Below are positions 25,601 through 32,857 of a DNA stretch of 64,000 nt, piece by piece. Position 1 is the first letter of the stretch; the number at the start of each line of letters is the position of its first letter. Source of the DNA: Pigmentiphaga aceris. Its GTDB lineage: Bacteria; Pseudomonadota; Gammaproteobacteria; Burkholderiales; Burkholderiaceae_B. The notes under the pieces were generated by a model. The model ran no database searches. It was not told the origin of the DNA and was given only the letters and a program-made list of their open reading frames with translations. Made by a program: the position numbers and the translations under genes. The stretch is taken from the NCBI RefSeq assembly GCF_008119665.1, contig NZ_CP043046.1, positions 2,914,001 through 2,978,000 of the forward strand. The letters run 5' to 3'.

Positions 25601-25639
25601 TATCTATCGATCAGATATGGATTATTTGCTCCAATAATC
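25601..25639. promoter_or_regulatory. Two adjacent dyads upstream of the dehalogenase-like gene
   Basis: TATCT-N7-AGATA at 25601-25617 is followed at 25620-25639 by the perfect 7-bp dyad GATTATT-N6-AATAATC. Both lie 20-58 bases upstream of the ATG at 25581 in AT-rich DNA, where an operator would overlap the promoter. The regulator is not identified; no regulator gene directly adjoins. Confidence 0.45.
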
Positions 25640-25747
25640 GGTGTTTCAAGTAGGATGAATTATCGACGCTAAGTATGGTTTTTATGACTAATGAGTTTGC
25701 AGAACAGCAATGCCCGCCGCTGGGCGCTGCCATTCTGCGAGTCCGCG

Positions 25748-27193
25748 TCAGATTACGCTGCCAGTCTCCGGCGTATCCGCCAAGGCCAGCGCTTCGGCAG
25801 CCGCCAAATTGGCTTCGTGCCAATCGGCATCTTGCAGGAACAGGCTGCGCGAGATGCCCTCTACCAGGCGCGGCGGGCCGAACTTCATGCCCGGCACGCC
25901 CAGGCTGACACGCCCCATGCTCAGCAGTGATGCAATGCCGAAGTCGTGGATGTGGTCCAGCCACGGCGCGACGTGCCCCGGCTTGGCGCAGTACTCGAAG
26001 TGCGGTCCCAGGTAGGGGGCTTGCGCCAGACTGTTCACCAGATCGGGCCGATCGTCAGCTGGTGGCGTGTAGCAATCGCGCCAAAGCGCGATGTCGTGGG
26101 CGACGCCCGCCAATTCTGGGCGGCGCGCCACGTCCACCGAGAAGCCCGTGCCCAGAATGATGAAATCGACCTCGTGTACACCGTGCGAGGTATCGATGCG
26201 AACCACGTCACCGTGCCCCTCGTGCTGTACCTGATTCCAGGTACACGATGTCGTCATGCCGAAGTTCTGGTGCCGCGTGCAGCGTTCAATGCTGTACGGC
26301 GGTGGCGGCGTACTGTGCCGGGCCAGGCGGCGCATGATGCGCCAGCGCTGATCGTCACCCAGGTCACGGAAGTACCGGTACAGGCCGGCAAATTCCAGTG
26401 GCGTCTTGATGGCCGGTTGCTCGATGCGCGCCCGGCGGGCGAACAGATGCACGCTGGCAGCACCGTGTTCCAGCGCGACTGCAGCATTGTCGAACGCTGA
26501 TGCACCCGCGCCCAATACCGCCACGCGCTTGCCGCGCAGTGCGTGGAAATCGATATCGTCGGCGCTGTGCGCCCAGGTATGGCGGGGAAGGTTTTTGGTG
26601 AAGCCCGGCAGCAGTGGGCCAGCACTCGGCAAACCCGTGGCGAGCACCAGCTTTCGGGTGTGCCAAGTCTGCCGCACGCCGTCTTGCAGAATGTCCAGGG
26701 CCAGTAGGTTTCCTGCGGGCTGCACACCCAGCAGTTCAACGCCATTGCTGACCGGAATACCCGCCACACGACGGAACCACACCAGGTAGGCCATGAAGTC
26801 GGTATTGCTTGCCAAGGTCAGGGATTCCCAGGCGGCATCGCCATAGACGGCGGTGTACCAGGCAGGAAACGACAGGCTGGCGACACCAAGGTCGGGGCCG
26901 ACCAGGGTTTTGGCAGTACGCAGTGTCAACATGCGCGCGTAGGTCAGCCAGGGGCCTTCGACGCCTGCCGGTGCGCGGTCGATGACCTCGATGTTGCTGA
27001 TCTGTTCGCGCAGCAGGCCGAATGCGATGCCCAGGCCGCTCAGACCCGCGCCCACGATGACCACGTCGCGCACGCGGGCACCGTCCACGGTCTGTGGCCG
27101 CACCCATTGCTGGTGTGGAAAATCCCGATAAAGCAGTTCAGCTTGCGCGCGCGCTTCCAGCGCCGCCAGGGCGGCAGGGGTGACAACGCTCAA
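25748..27193 (-). CDS. FAD/NAD(P)-dependent flavoprotein monooxygenase (FMO/BVMO-like)
   Basis: 481 residues. The FAD-binding motif is VIVGAGLSGLGIAFGL near residue 45, and the NAD(P)-binding motif VAVLGAGASAFDNAA lies near residue 225. Between them NLPRHTWAHS resembles the flavin monooxygenase fingerprint FxGxxxHxxxW, and a second C-terminal LGTGFSVD matches the LATGFD element. It probably oxygenates an organic substrate. The start is taken as the TTG at 27193 with GAGGG upstream; no ATG lies near. It begins three bases after the stop of the isomerase-like gene, so the two form an operon. Confidence 0.85.
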   Translation of the reverse strand: MSVVTPAALAALEARAQAELLYRDFPHQQWVRPQTVDGARVRDVVIVGAGLSGLGIAFGLLREQISNIEVIDRAPAGVEGPWLTYARMLTLRTAKTLVGPDLGVASLSFPAWYTAVYGDAAWESLTLASNTDFMAYLVWFRRVAGIPVSNGVELLGVQPAGNLLALDILQDGVRQTWHTRKLVLATGLPSAGPLLPGFTKNLPRHTWAHSADDIDFHALRGKRVAVLGAGASAFDNAAVALEHGAASVHLFARRARIEQPAIKTPLEFAGLYRYFRDLGDDQRWRIMRRLARHSTPPPPYSIERCTRHQNFGMTTSCTWNQVQHEGHGDVVRIDTSHGVHEVDFIILGTGFSVDVARRPELAGVAHDIALWRDCYTPPADDRPDLVNSLAQAPYLGPHFEYCAKPGHVAPWLDHIHDFGIASLLSMGRVSLGVPGMKFGPPRLVEGISRSLFLQDADWHEANLAAAEALALADTPETGSVI

Positions 27194-27196
27194 GAT

Positions 27197-27790
27197 TCAA
27201 GCCCTCGCGGCCAGCGCGCGATCCAGGAAATCAAGGCGGTCCTGGCCCCAGAAGATTTCGCCATCCAACACATAGTTGGGGGTGCCGAAGATTCCCAGCG
27301 CAATGGCGTCTTGTTTGTTCTTGTCCCACTCGGCACGCACTTCATCGCGCGCAGCGTAGGCTTCAAGCGCTTCGCCATCCAGCCCGGTTTCGTTGGCGAC
27401 CGCAATGCGAACTTCCGGCGCACGCACGTCGCGGTCGTTGGCCCACAGCGCTTCCAGCAGCCTGAGCGAAAGCGCGTTGGCATCCACACCCAACTGGCGC
27501 GCGGCGATCACCATCAAGCAGGAACCAAGCGGGTCGGTGGGGTAGAAGGCCGGCTTGAGTTTCAGCGGCAAGTTCAGGAATTTGCGCCAGCGGTCGAGTT
27601 CCAGCGCATGGTAATTCTGGCGCGCATCGGGGCGACTGCGCAGCGGAATACCGCCGTTTTCCTGCTGAACGAAGATCGGACGGGGCACGATGGTTGCCCC
27701 GTGTTTGGCTGCAATATCGTAGAACCGCTGCCCTCCCAAGTATGCCCAAGGCGATGACAGGGAGTGGAAGTATTCAATGATGAGAGCCAT
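27197..27790 (-). CDS. 2-hydroxychromene-2-carboxylate isomerase-like protein (DsbA/GST-kappa fold)
   Basis: 197 residues. It starts MALIIEYFHSLSSPWAYLGG, the glutathione-binding Ser motif of HCCA isomerases and kappa-class GSTs, and ends with the typical FGTPNYVLDGEIFWGQDRLDFL. In naphthalene-type pathways this family isomerises a chromene intermediate using glutathione. It sits directly upstream of a flavoprotein monooxygenase in a two-gene operon, which fits a role in degrading an aromatic or cyclic compound. Confidence 0.9.
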   Translation of the reverse strand: MALIIEYFHSLSSPWAYLGGQRFYDIAAKHGATIVPRPIFVQQENGGIPLRSRPDARQNYHALELDRWRKFLNLPLKLKPAFYPTDPLGSCLMVIAARQLGVDANALSLRLLEALWANDRDVRAPEVRIAVANETGLDGEALEAYAARDEVRAEWDKNKQDAIALGIFGTPNYVLDGEIFWGQDRLDFLDRALAARA

Positions 27791-27978
27791 GGCGATCTAC
27801 GCGACACATAATGTTCGGAAAAAGAAATTATCGCGTCAAAAGCATAAGGTAGGCAGCCAATTTCATTATCGTGTGGTTAATGAATATGCATATAACAAAT
27901 CAATATTGATATTGGCTTGTGCATGGAATTTCCGGCACCCGTTGATTTTCTTTGGCAGCCCTTGCCAGACGAAAATCC

Positions 27979-28866
27979 TCAAGGGCTGAAGTGCTGCCGG
28001 ATGGCCGCACTCAGCAAGTCGGTGATCGGATCTGTGTGGGCATCGGGCGCGCGCAGCAGCACGACTTCATGCGGCGGAGCGGCGGGCAGGTCTTCCAGCA
28101 CGCGCATCAGCGGGCTAACGCGAGACCGGTCAACCATGCTGATTGCCATGCCGGCCTCGACACAGGTTTCCACCGCCTGCGAAGACGGGCTGCTGAGCAC
28201 CACCCGCCAGGCGCGTCCGGACTGCGCCAGCGTGTTCAGCATCACTTCCCGATAGGGGCAGTCTGCCACGTGCATGGCAAGTGGCAGTGGTTCGTCCACA
28301 GACACGGGCAACGAATTTGGCGTACTTAGCCCGCGCGTCGCGCTGCCTACCCACACCGGTGTGGTTGTTGCCAAGGCATGGGGATCGGGACGTTTGCCAG
28401 TCGGCTGTATGGCCAAGGCCAGGTGCAGCCGTCCGCGTGCGATCTGATCGCGCAGGGCCAGACTTGCTGCAATGGTGATTTCCAGGACGACATTCGGCCA
28501 GCGTTCGGTGAACAGCGGCAGGATGTGCCGGATGACGTTCTCCGCGTATTCATCCGACATGCCAAGTTTTACGTGCCCCGTCAGGCTGCTGCCGTGCAGT
28601 TCACTCAAGACCTTGTCATGGGTGCGAAGCAATTCGGCGGTGCCCGCCAGCAGGCGCTGGCCCAAGGGGGTAAGCGACACAGACTGATTGTCGCGTTCCA
28701 GCAGCCGTCCGCCTGCCACTGCTTCCAGGCGTTGAATGTGCATGCTGACCGCAGCGGGGCTGCGGTTGACATGGTCCGCCGCCGCCCGAAACTGGTTCAG
28801 GCGCGCAACGGCGTGAAAGGTACGCAGCAGATCGATGTCCAGGGTGGCGCTTATGCTGGCATTCAT
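27979..28866 (-). CDS. LysR-family transcriptional regulator
   Basis: 295 residues. The winged helix-turn-helix is at residues 10-68 (LLRTFHAVARLNQFRAAADHVNRSPAAVSMHIQRLE), followed by a LysR effector domain (LTGHVKLGMSDEYAENVI onward). It is divergent from the DMT exporter gene across 89 bases and most likely controls it. Confidence 0.92.
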   Translation of the reverse strand: MNASISATLDIDLLRTFHAVARLNQFRAAADHVNRSPAAVSMHIQRLEAVAGGRLLERDNQSVSLTPLGQRLLAGTAELLRTHDKVLSELHGSSLTGHVKLGMSDEYAENVIRHILPLFTERWPNVVLEITIAASLALRDQIARGRLHLALAIQPTGKRPDPHALATTTPVWVGSATRGLSTPNSLPVSVDEPLPLAMHVADCPYREVMLNTLAQSGRAWRVVLSSPSSQAVETCVEAGMAISMVDRSRVSPLMRVLEDLPAAPPHEVVLLRAPDAHTDPITDLLSAAIRQHFSP

Positions 28867-28955
28867 GATTTCGATTTTCGATATGACTCGGTCAGTATAT
28901 TTTGCTTTATTGAATCACGCTGCACTTTTAAGGTCATGGCAAAGGAGATTTGCGT

Positions 28956-30014
28956 ATGACCCAGTCCACTTCGATTTCCAAGGCATGTAGCTATCCCGGT
29001 GACCCTTCGCATGACGATCACGACACGCGGACGTCCGCCGTTTGTTCGGCAAGCGCACGCAGCACGGCTTGCGTTGAGGCTCGCACGGTGTCCCACGCAT
29101 GTTCCGCATCAAGCCCCCCGGCCGCGCCCAAACGCCTTGCGCTTGCCGCCGTACCGTTGATCGTGCTGGAAGCAGCGCTGGTAATCGCCTGGAGTTCGGG
29201 TTTCATCGGCGCACGTTTTTCCATCGACCACGCGCCCATCTTTTTGGTGGCGTTCTGGCGCTGCGTGGTGGTCGCCTTGTTGCTATTACCCTGGGTGGCA
29301 GCCGAGTTGCAGCGCACGCGTCCTGCCGTGCTGCTTCGCCATGCGGGTATCGGTGTGCTGGCGATTGCTGGCTACCTGGCAGGTATTGGCAAAAGCATCG
29401 AATACGGCGTGTCGGCCGGGTTGACCGCGCTGATTGCCGATCTGCTGCCCATCGGCACGGCAGTGCTGGCAACGCTTGTCTTGGGGCAGCGGCTTGGCCT
29501 GCGCACATGGCTGGGCCTGTTCGTGGGATTGGCTGGCGTGTTGCTGGTGACCAAGGACGCCTTGGCGTGGAGCGATGCGCCGTTGTGGGCATACAGCCTG
29601 CCTTTGTTGGGCATGCTGTCGCTGGCCTTGGCCACGCTTTGGCAAAAGCGCACTGAAGCTGGCGGCGTGCTTGGGTTGCTGCCAAATCTGTGTCTGCAAT
29701 GCGCAGTCTCGGCACTGGTCTTCGCGGTGGTCGCGGGCATGGAAGGTAGCCTGCTGCCGGTTGCCAGCACAGGTTTTGCGGTCAGTGTGCTCTGGACGGC
29801 GTTGCTGCCCATGTTGGGTGGATACGCGTTGTACTGGATCTGCCTGCAACGCTCGTCACCGACGCGGGTGGCCAGTGTGCTGTACCTGAGCCCGGCCGTG
29901 ACGCTACTGTGGGCATGGGCAATGTTCGACGAACCGCTGTCGTGGCTGATGCTGGTGGGAACAGTGGTGTCGGGCGCAGGCATCTGGCTGGTTACCCGCG
30001 CAGCGCGCCGCTGA
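28956..30014 (+). CDS. EamA/DMT-family exporter with Cys-containing N-terminal extension
   Basis: 352 residues. Ten predicted membrane helices begin at LAAVPLIVLEAALVIAWSSGF and include GLTALIADLLPIGTAVLATL and the C-terminal AWAMFDEPLSWLMLVGTVVSG, as in drug/metabolite EamA exporters (two EamA repeats). Before them lie about 55 hydrophilic residues with four cysteines and several His/Asp residues, unusual for this family. The ATG at 28956 is preceded by AAAGGAG, so the extension is probably translated. The LysR gene is divergent. Substrate unknown; amino acids or metabolites are typical. Confidence 0.87.
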   Translation: MTQSTSISKACSYPGDPSHDDHDTRTSAVCSASARSTACVEARTVSHACSASSPPAAPKRLALAAVPLIVLEAALVIAWSSGFIGARFSIDHAPIFLVAFWRCVVVALLLLPWVAAELQRTRPAVLLRHAGIGVLAIAGYLAGIGKSIEYGVSAGLTALIADLLPIGTAVLATLVLGQRLGLRTWLGLFVGLAGVLLVTKDALAWSDAPLWAYSLPLLGMLSLALATLWQKRTEAGGVLGLLPNLCLQCAVSALVFAVVAGMEGSLLPVASTGFAVSVLWTALLPMLGGYALYWICLQRSSPTRVASVLYLSPAVTLLWAWAMFDEPLSWLMLVGTVVSGAGIWLVTRAARR

Positions 30015-30030
30015 GGTAGCGGCGCGCTGC
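30000..30030. terminator. Perfect 13-bp hairpin across the stop codon of the DMT gene
   Basis: GCAGCGCGCCGCT and AGCGGCGCGCTGC pair perfectly around GAGGT, and the TGA stop (30012-30014) is within the structure. It lies between convergent genes. No T-tract follows on either strand, so it may block readthrough without being a classical intrinsic terminator. Confidence 0.5.
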
Positions 30031-30078
30031 AAGGTCATGCCGTGGCTGGGGTTCCAAAGGGCTATGTCAGACTGCGGT

Positions 30079-31299
30079 TCACTTACCCCGCGCCGCATCC
30101 ATGCGTGACGTCTGGTACGCAAGCACCGATGCGAGCACCAGCAGCGCGACACTCGCCATGAAGGTCATGCGATAGCCAAAGCCGTCGTACAGCAAACCGC
30201 CCAGCGTCGATCCCAGCGCAATGCACAGCTGAATCACCGCCACCATCAGGCCGCCGCCTGCCTCAGCGTCTTTGGGCAAGGCCTTGGCCAGCCACGACCA
30301 CCAGCCCACGGGCGCAGCTGTGGCCACCAGGCCCCACACGCCCAGCAGCATGAAGGTCGCGATCAGATTGCTGCCGAAGGTGATGAGCGCCAACGCGATG
30401 GCGGTCATCACCAGCGGAATCACGATCAAGGTGCGGTACATGCTCATTTTCAGAAACGTACCGATCAGCGTGGTCCCTGCAAAGCCACCGATTCCCATCG
30501 TCAACAGAATCATCGACAAGGTCGGTACATCGGCACGGGTCACGTTTTCCAGGAACGGCCGCACGTAGGTGAACAGCACGAATTGCCCCATGAAAAACGT
30601 GCCCACGGCCAGCATGCCCAGCAACACCAGCGGGTTTTTCAACAAGGTGACGACGTTGTTCGTGCCTGTTTCATGTGCTGCGGCTTTCATGGGTGGCAGG
30701 CTGATCCATTGCCAGGCCAGCGCAATAATTGCGACAGGAATCAGGCAGAAGAACGCACCGCGCCAGCCAATAACGCCGCCAAGATAGCTGCCCAAGGGCG
30801 CTGCAACCACGGTCGCCAAGGCATTGCCGCCGTTGAAGATCGCCAAGGCCTTCGGCACGCTGCCGGTAGGCACCAGTCGCATCGCAACAGCAGCTGACAT
30901 GGACCAGAAGCCGCCCACCACCACGCCTATCAATGCACGGCCAATCATGTAGGTGACATAGTTGGGGGCCATGGCAACCACAAGACCGGATGCGCACATG
31001 ACCGCAGTCAACAGCAGCAACAGTGTCTTGCGGTTCATTGTGCCGGCCAGGGTCGAGATCGACAGACTGGTCAGCACGGCGAAAGCACCCGAAATGGCAA
31101 TGCCGTAACCGGCCAGGCCTTCGGTAACGTTCAAGTCTGACGCCATGGGTGTCAGCAGGCTGACCGGCATGAATTCCGAGGCGATCAGCGCAAAGACGCA
31201 CAGCGTCATCGCAAAGACGCCGCTCCAGAAAGCGGGTTCCCCAGCCCGGTACGCGCCTGCGGCGGAGCCGATTTGAGAGGGAGAATGTTGAGCAGTCAT
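30079..31299 (-). CDS. MFS transporter, DHA1 family (sugar/nucleoside efflux type)
   Basis: 406 residues with 12 predicted membrane helices. The N-terminal helix (GVFAMTLCVFALIASEFMPVSLLTPMASDL) and the loop GRALIGVVVGGFWSMSAAVAMRLVP match the NepI/YdhP group of H+-coupled exporters. The start is the ATG at 31299; the frame extends upstream but overlaps the hydrolase remnant. That remnant lies just upstream on the same strand, and a LysR gene is divergent beyond it. Intact relatives of that hydrolase are often next to such transporters. Confidence 0.9.
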   Translation of the reverse strand: MTAQHSPSQIGSAAGAYRAGEPAFWSGVFAMTLCVFALIASEFMPVSLLTPMASDLNVTEGLAGYGIAISGAFAVLTSLSISTLAGTMNRKTLLLLLTAVMCASGLVVAMAPNYVTYMIGRALIGVVVGGFWSMSAAVAMRLVPTGSVPKALAIFNGGNALATVVAAPLGSYLGGVIGWRGAFFCLIPVAIIALAWQWISLPPMKAAAHETGTNNVVTLLKNPLVLLGMLAVGTFFMGQFVLFTYVRPFLENVTRADVPTLSMILLTMGIGGFAGTTLIGTFLKMSMYRTLIVIPLVMTAIALALITFGSNLIATFMLLGVWGLVATAAPVGWWSWLAKALPKDAEAGGGLMVAVIQLCIALGSTLGGLLYDGFGYRMTFMASVALLVLASVLAYQTSRMDAARGK

Positions 31300-31400
31300 G
31301 ACACGATCACTATTCAAAAAAACTTTGCAGCAAGGGCCAACCGACACGACCTGTCGTCGACCGGCCCGCGCAGGCATGCCGCGAATAACGGAGATTTCGT

Positions 31401-31775
31401 TCAGGCTTTCAGGTGCTGCGTGAAGAAGGACGTGAGCTTGGTCCACGGAATCAACGGGCTGCGGTCGTACAGGTCGACGTGACCCGCGCCGGGCACCCAC
31501 ACCAATTCCTTGGCTGGGCCGGCAACCTGCATGTTGTATTGGTTTTTGAACGTGACTTTCTGCACAGTCACGTTGTCGCTTTTGAAGAAGTTGTCGGCAC
31601 CAGCCGGCGCACGCGACAAATTTCCTGCACCCGCTGCCAATGCAGCACCCCCGTTGAGCGATAGGAAACCCAGTGCGGCCAAGCCTGCGCCGGTGGTCTT
31701 CATGAAGTCGCGGCGGTCTGGATTCTTGGTGTTTGCTGCCTCGATCTGCGGGTCGATGCCTGGTGTCGTGGTCAT
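31401..31775 (-). pseudogene. Alpha/beta hydrolase with internal deletion (remnant, in frame)
   Basis: 124 residues that join the two ends of a much longer hydrolase. The first ~45 residues include a twin-arginine signal (PDRRDFMKTTGAGLAALGF). Next comes TVQKVTFKNQYNMQVAG, the usual start of a YcjY-like alpha/beta hydrolase. It then jumps to KELVWVPGAGHVDLYDRSP and FFTQHLKA, the C-terminal catalytic-His segment of the same family. The nucleophile elbow, the acid residue and about 200 residues of the core are missing. The frame is preserved, so a short exported peptide could still be made, but hydrolase activity cannot be expected. Confidence 0.75.
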
Positions 31776-31874
31776 GGTCGATGGAGCCTTTTAAATTAGG
31801 ATTCCATCTTGCGGGATCAGGCGGTATTGTTTTAGTGGGTACAATCTTGATGAAATTGTGAGCTAAATTCAGCA

Positions 31875-32768
31875 ATGTCAAATCTGAAAGTCAATGACCT
31901 GCAGGCCTTTCTGGCCGTTGCCCGTGACCAGAGCTTTACCAAAGCCGCGGCCAGGCTTGGCATTACGCCATCGGCGGTCAGCCATACCATCAGGGCGCTG
32001 GAGGAAAGACTGGGGGTGCGCCTGCTGGCTCGGACGACGCGCAATGTGTCGCCCACCGAGGCAGGCGAGCGCCTGATGCGCTCGATCGCACCCTTGTTCG
32101 ATCAGATTGCGGCAGAGGTCGATGCGCTCAGCGAGTTGCGGGACAAGCCGCGCGGCACCATCCGGGTGACATGCACCGATGACTCGCTGGAATTGTGTGT
32201 GCGGCCCATGCTGGCCAAATTTTTGGCCGAATATCCAGACATCACGTTGGAGTTCTATGTCGATTACGGCTTTACCAACGTAGTCGAAGAACGATTCGAC
32301 GCTGGGATTCGTATGGGCGAGGCCATCAGCAAAGACATGGTAGCGGCGCGTATTGGCCCGGACTGGCGACTGGCCTTGGTGGCGTCGCCTGGCTATTTCG
32401 AGAAGAACCCGGTGCCAGCGACGCCGCACGAGCTGACCAAGTACGCCTGTATCAATATCCGGCATCGCCCAGCAGGGTCGGTCTACGCGTGGGAGTTTGC
32501 CAAGGACGGCGACGAATTCACCGTGAGGGTGGAAGGGCAGTTGGTGTTCAACAGCATGATGCATGTGCTGAACGCTGCGCTCGACGGTATCGGGCTGGCT
32601 TATGTGCCGGAGCAGTTGGTAGCGCCTTATCTGGCCGATGGCCGGCTCAAGGAAGTGTTGGCCGAGTGGTGCCCGACGTTTCAGGGCTTTCATTTGTACT
32701 ACCCGAACCGACGCCAGGCATCGCCAGCATTTTCAGCATTCGTGGATGCGCTGAGATACCGGCGATAA
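31875..32768 (+). CDS. LysR-family transcriptional regulator
   Basis: 297 residues. The winged helix-turn-helix is at residues 6-64 (LQAFLAVARDQSFTKAAARLGITPSAVSHTI), followed by the effector domain of the group with PRGTIRVTCTDDSLELCV and the C-terminal YPNRRQASPAFSAFVDALR. It is divergent from the hydrolase remnant and the MFS gene and is their probable regulator. Confidence 0.92.
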   Translation: MSNLKVNDLQAFLAVARDQSFTKAAARLGITPSAVSHTIRALEERLGVRLLARTTRNVSPTEAGERLMRSIAPLFDQIAAEVDALSELRDKPRGTIRVTCTDDSLELCVRPMLAKFLAEYPDITLEFYVDYGFTNVVEERFDAGIRMGEAISKDMVAARIGPDWRLALVASPGYFEKNPVPATPHELTKYACINIRHRPAGSVYAWEFAKDGDEFTVRVEGQLVFNSMMHVLNAALDGIGLAYVPEQLVAPYLADGRLKEVLAEWCPTFQGFHLYYPNRRQASPAFSAFVDALRYRR

Positions 32769-32773
32769 GCTCG

Positions 32774-32823
32774 CGCTGGCGTGGCTGCTTAGGTGTTTGG
32801 GCACCATGCCAGCCAGCGCTTTG
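32774..32823. terminator. Possible bidirectional terminator between LysR and TonB-receptor genes
   Basis: CGCTGGC-G-TGGC at 32774-32785 can pair with GCCAGCCAGCG at 32808-32818 with one bulged base, and CTTTGT follows on the plus strand. It is located between two convergent 3' ends. The loop is long (22 bases), so confidence is limited. Confidence 0.4.
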
Positions 32824-32857
32824 TCAGTAACGACGCCCTCGGCCACTCAGCCGACTT

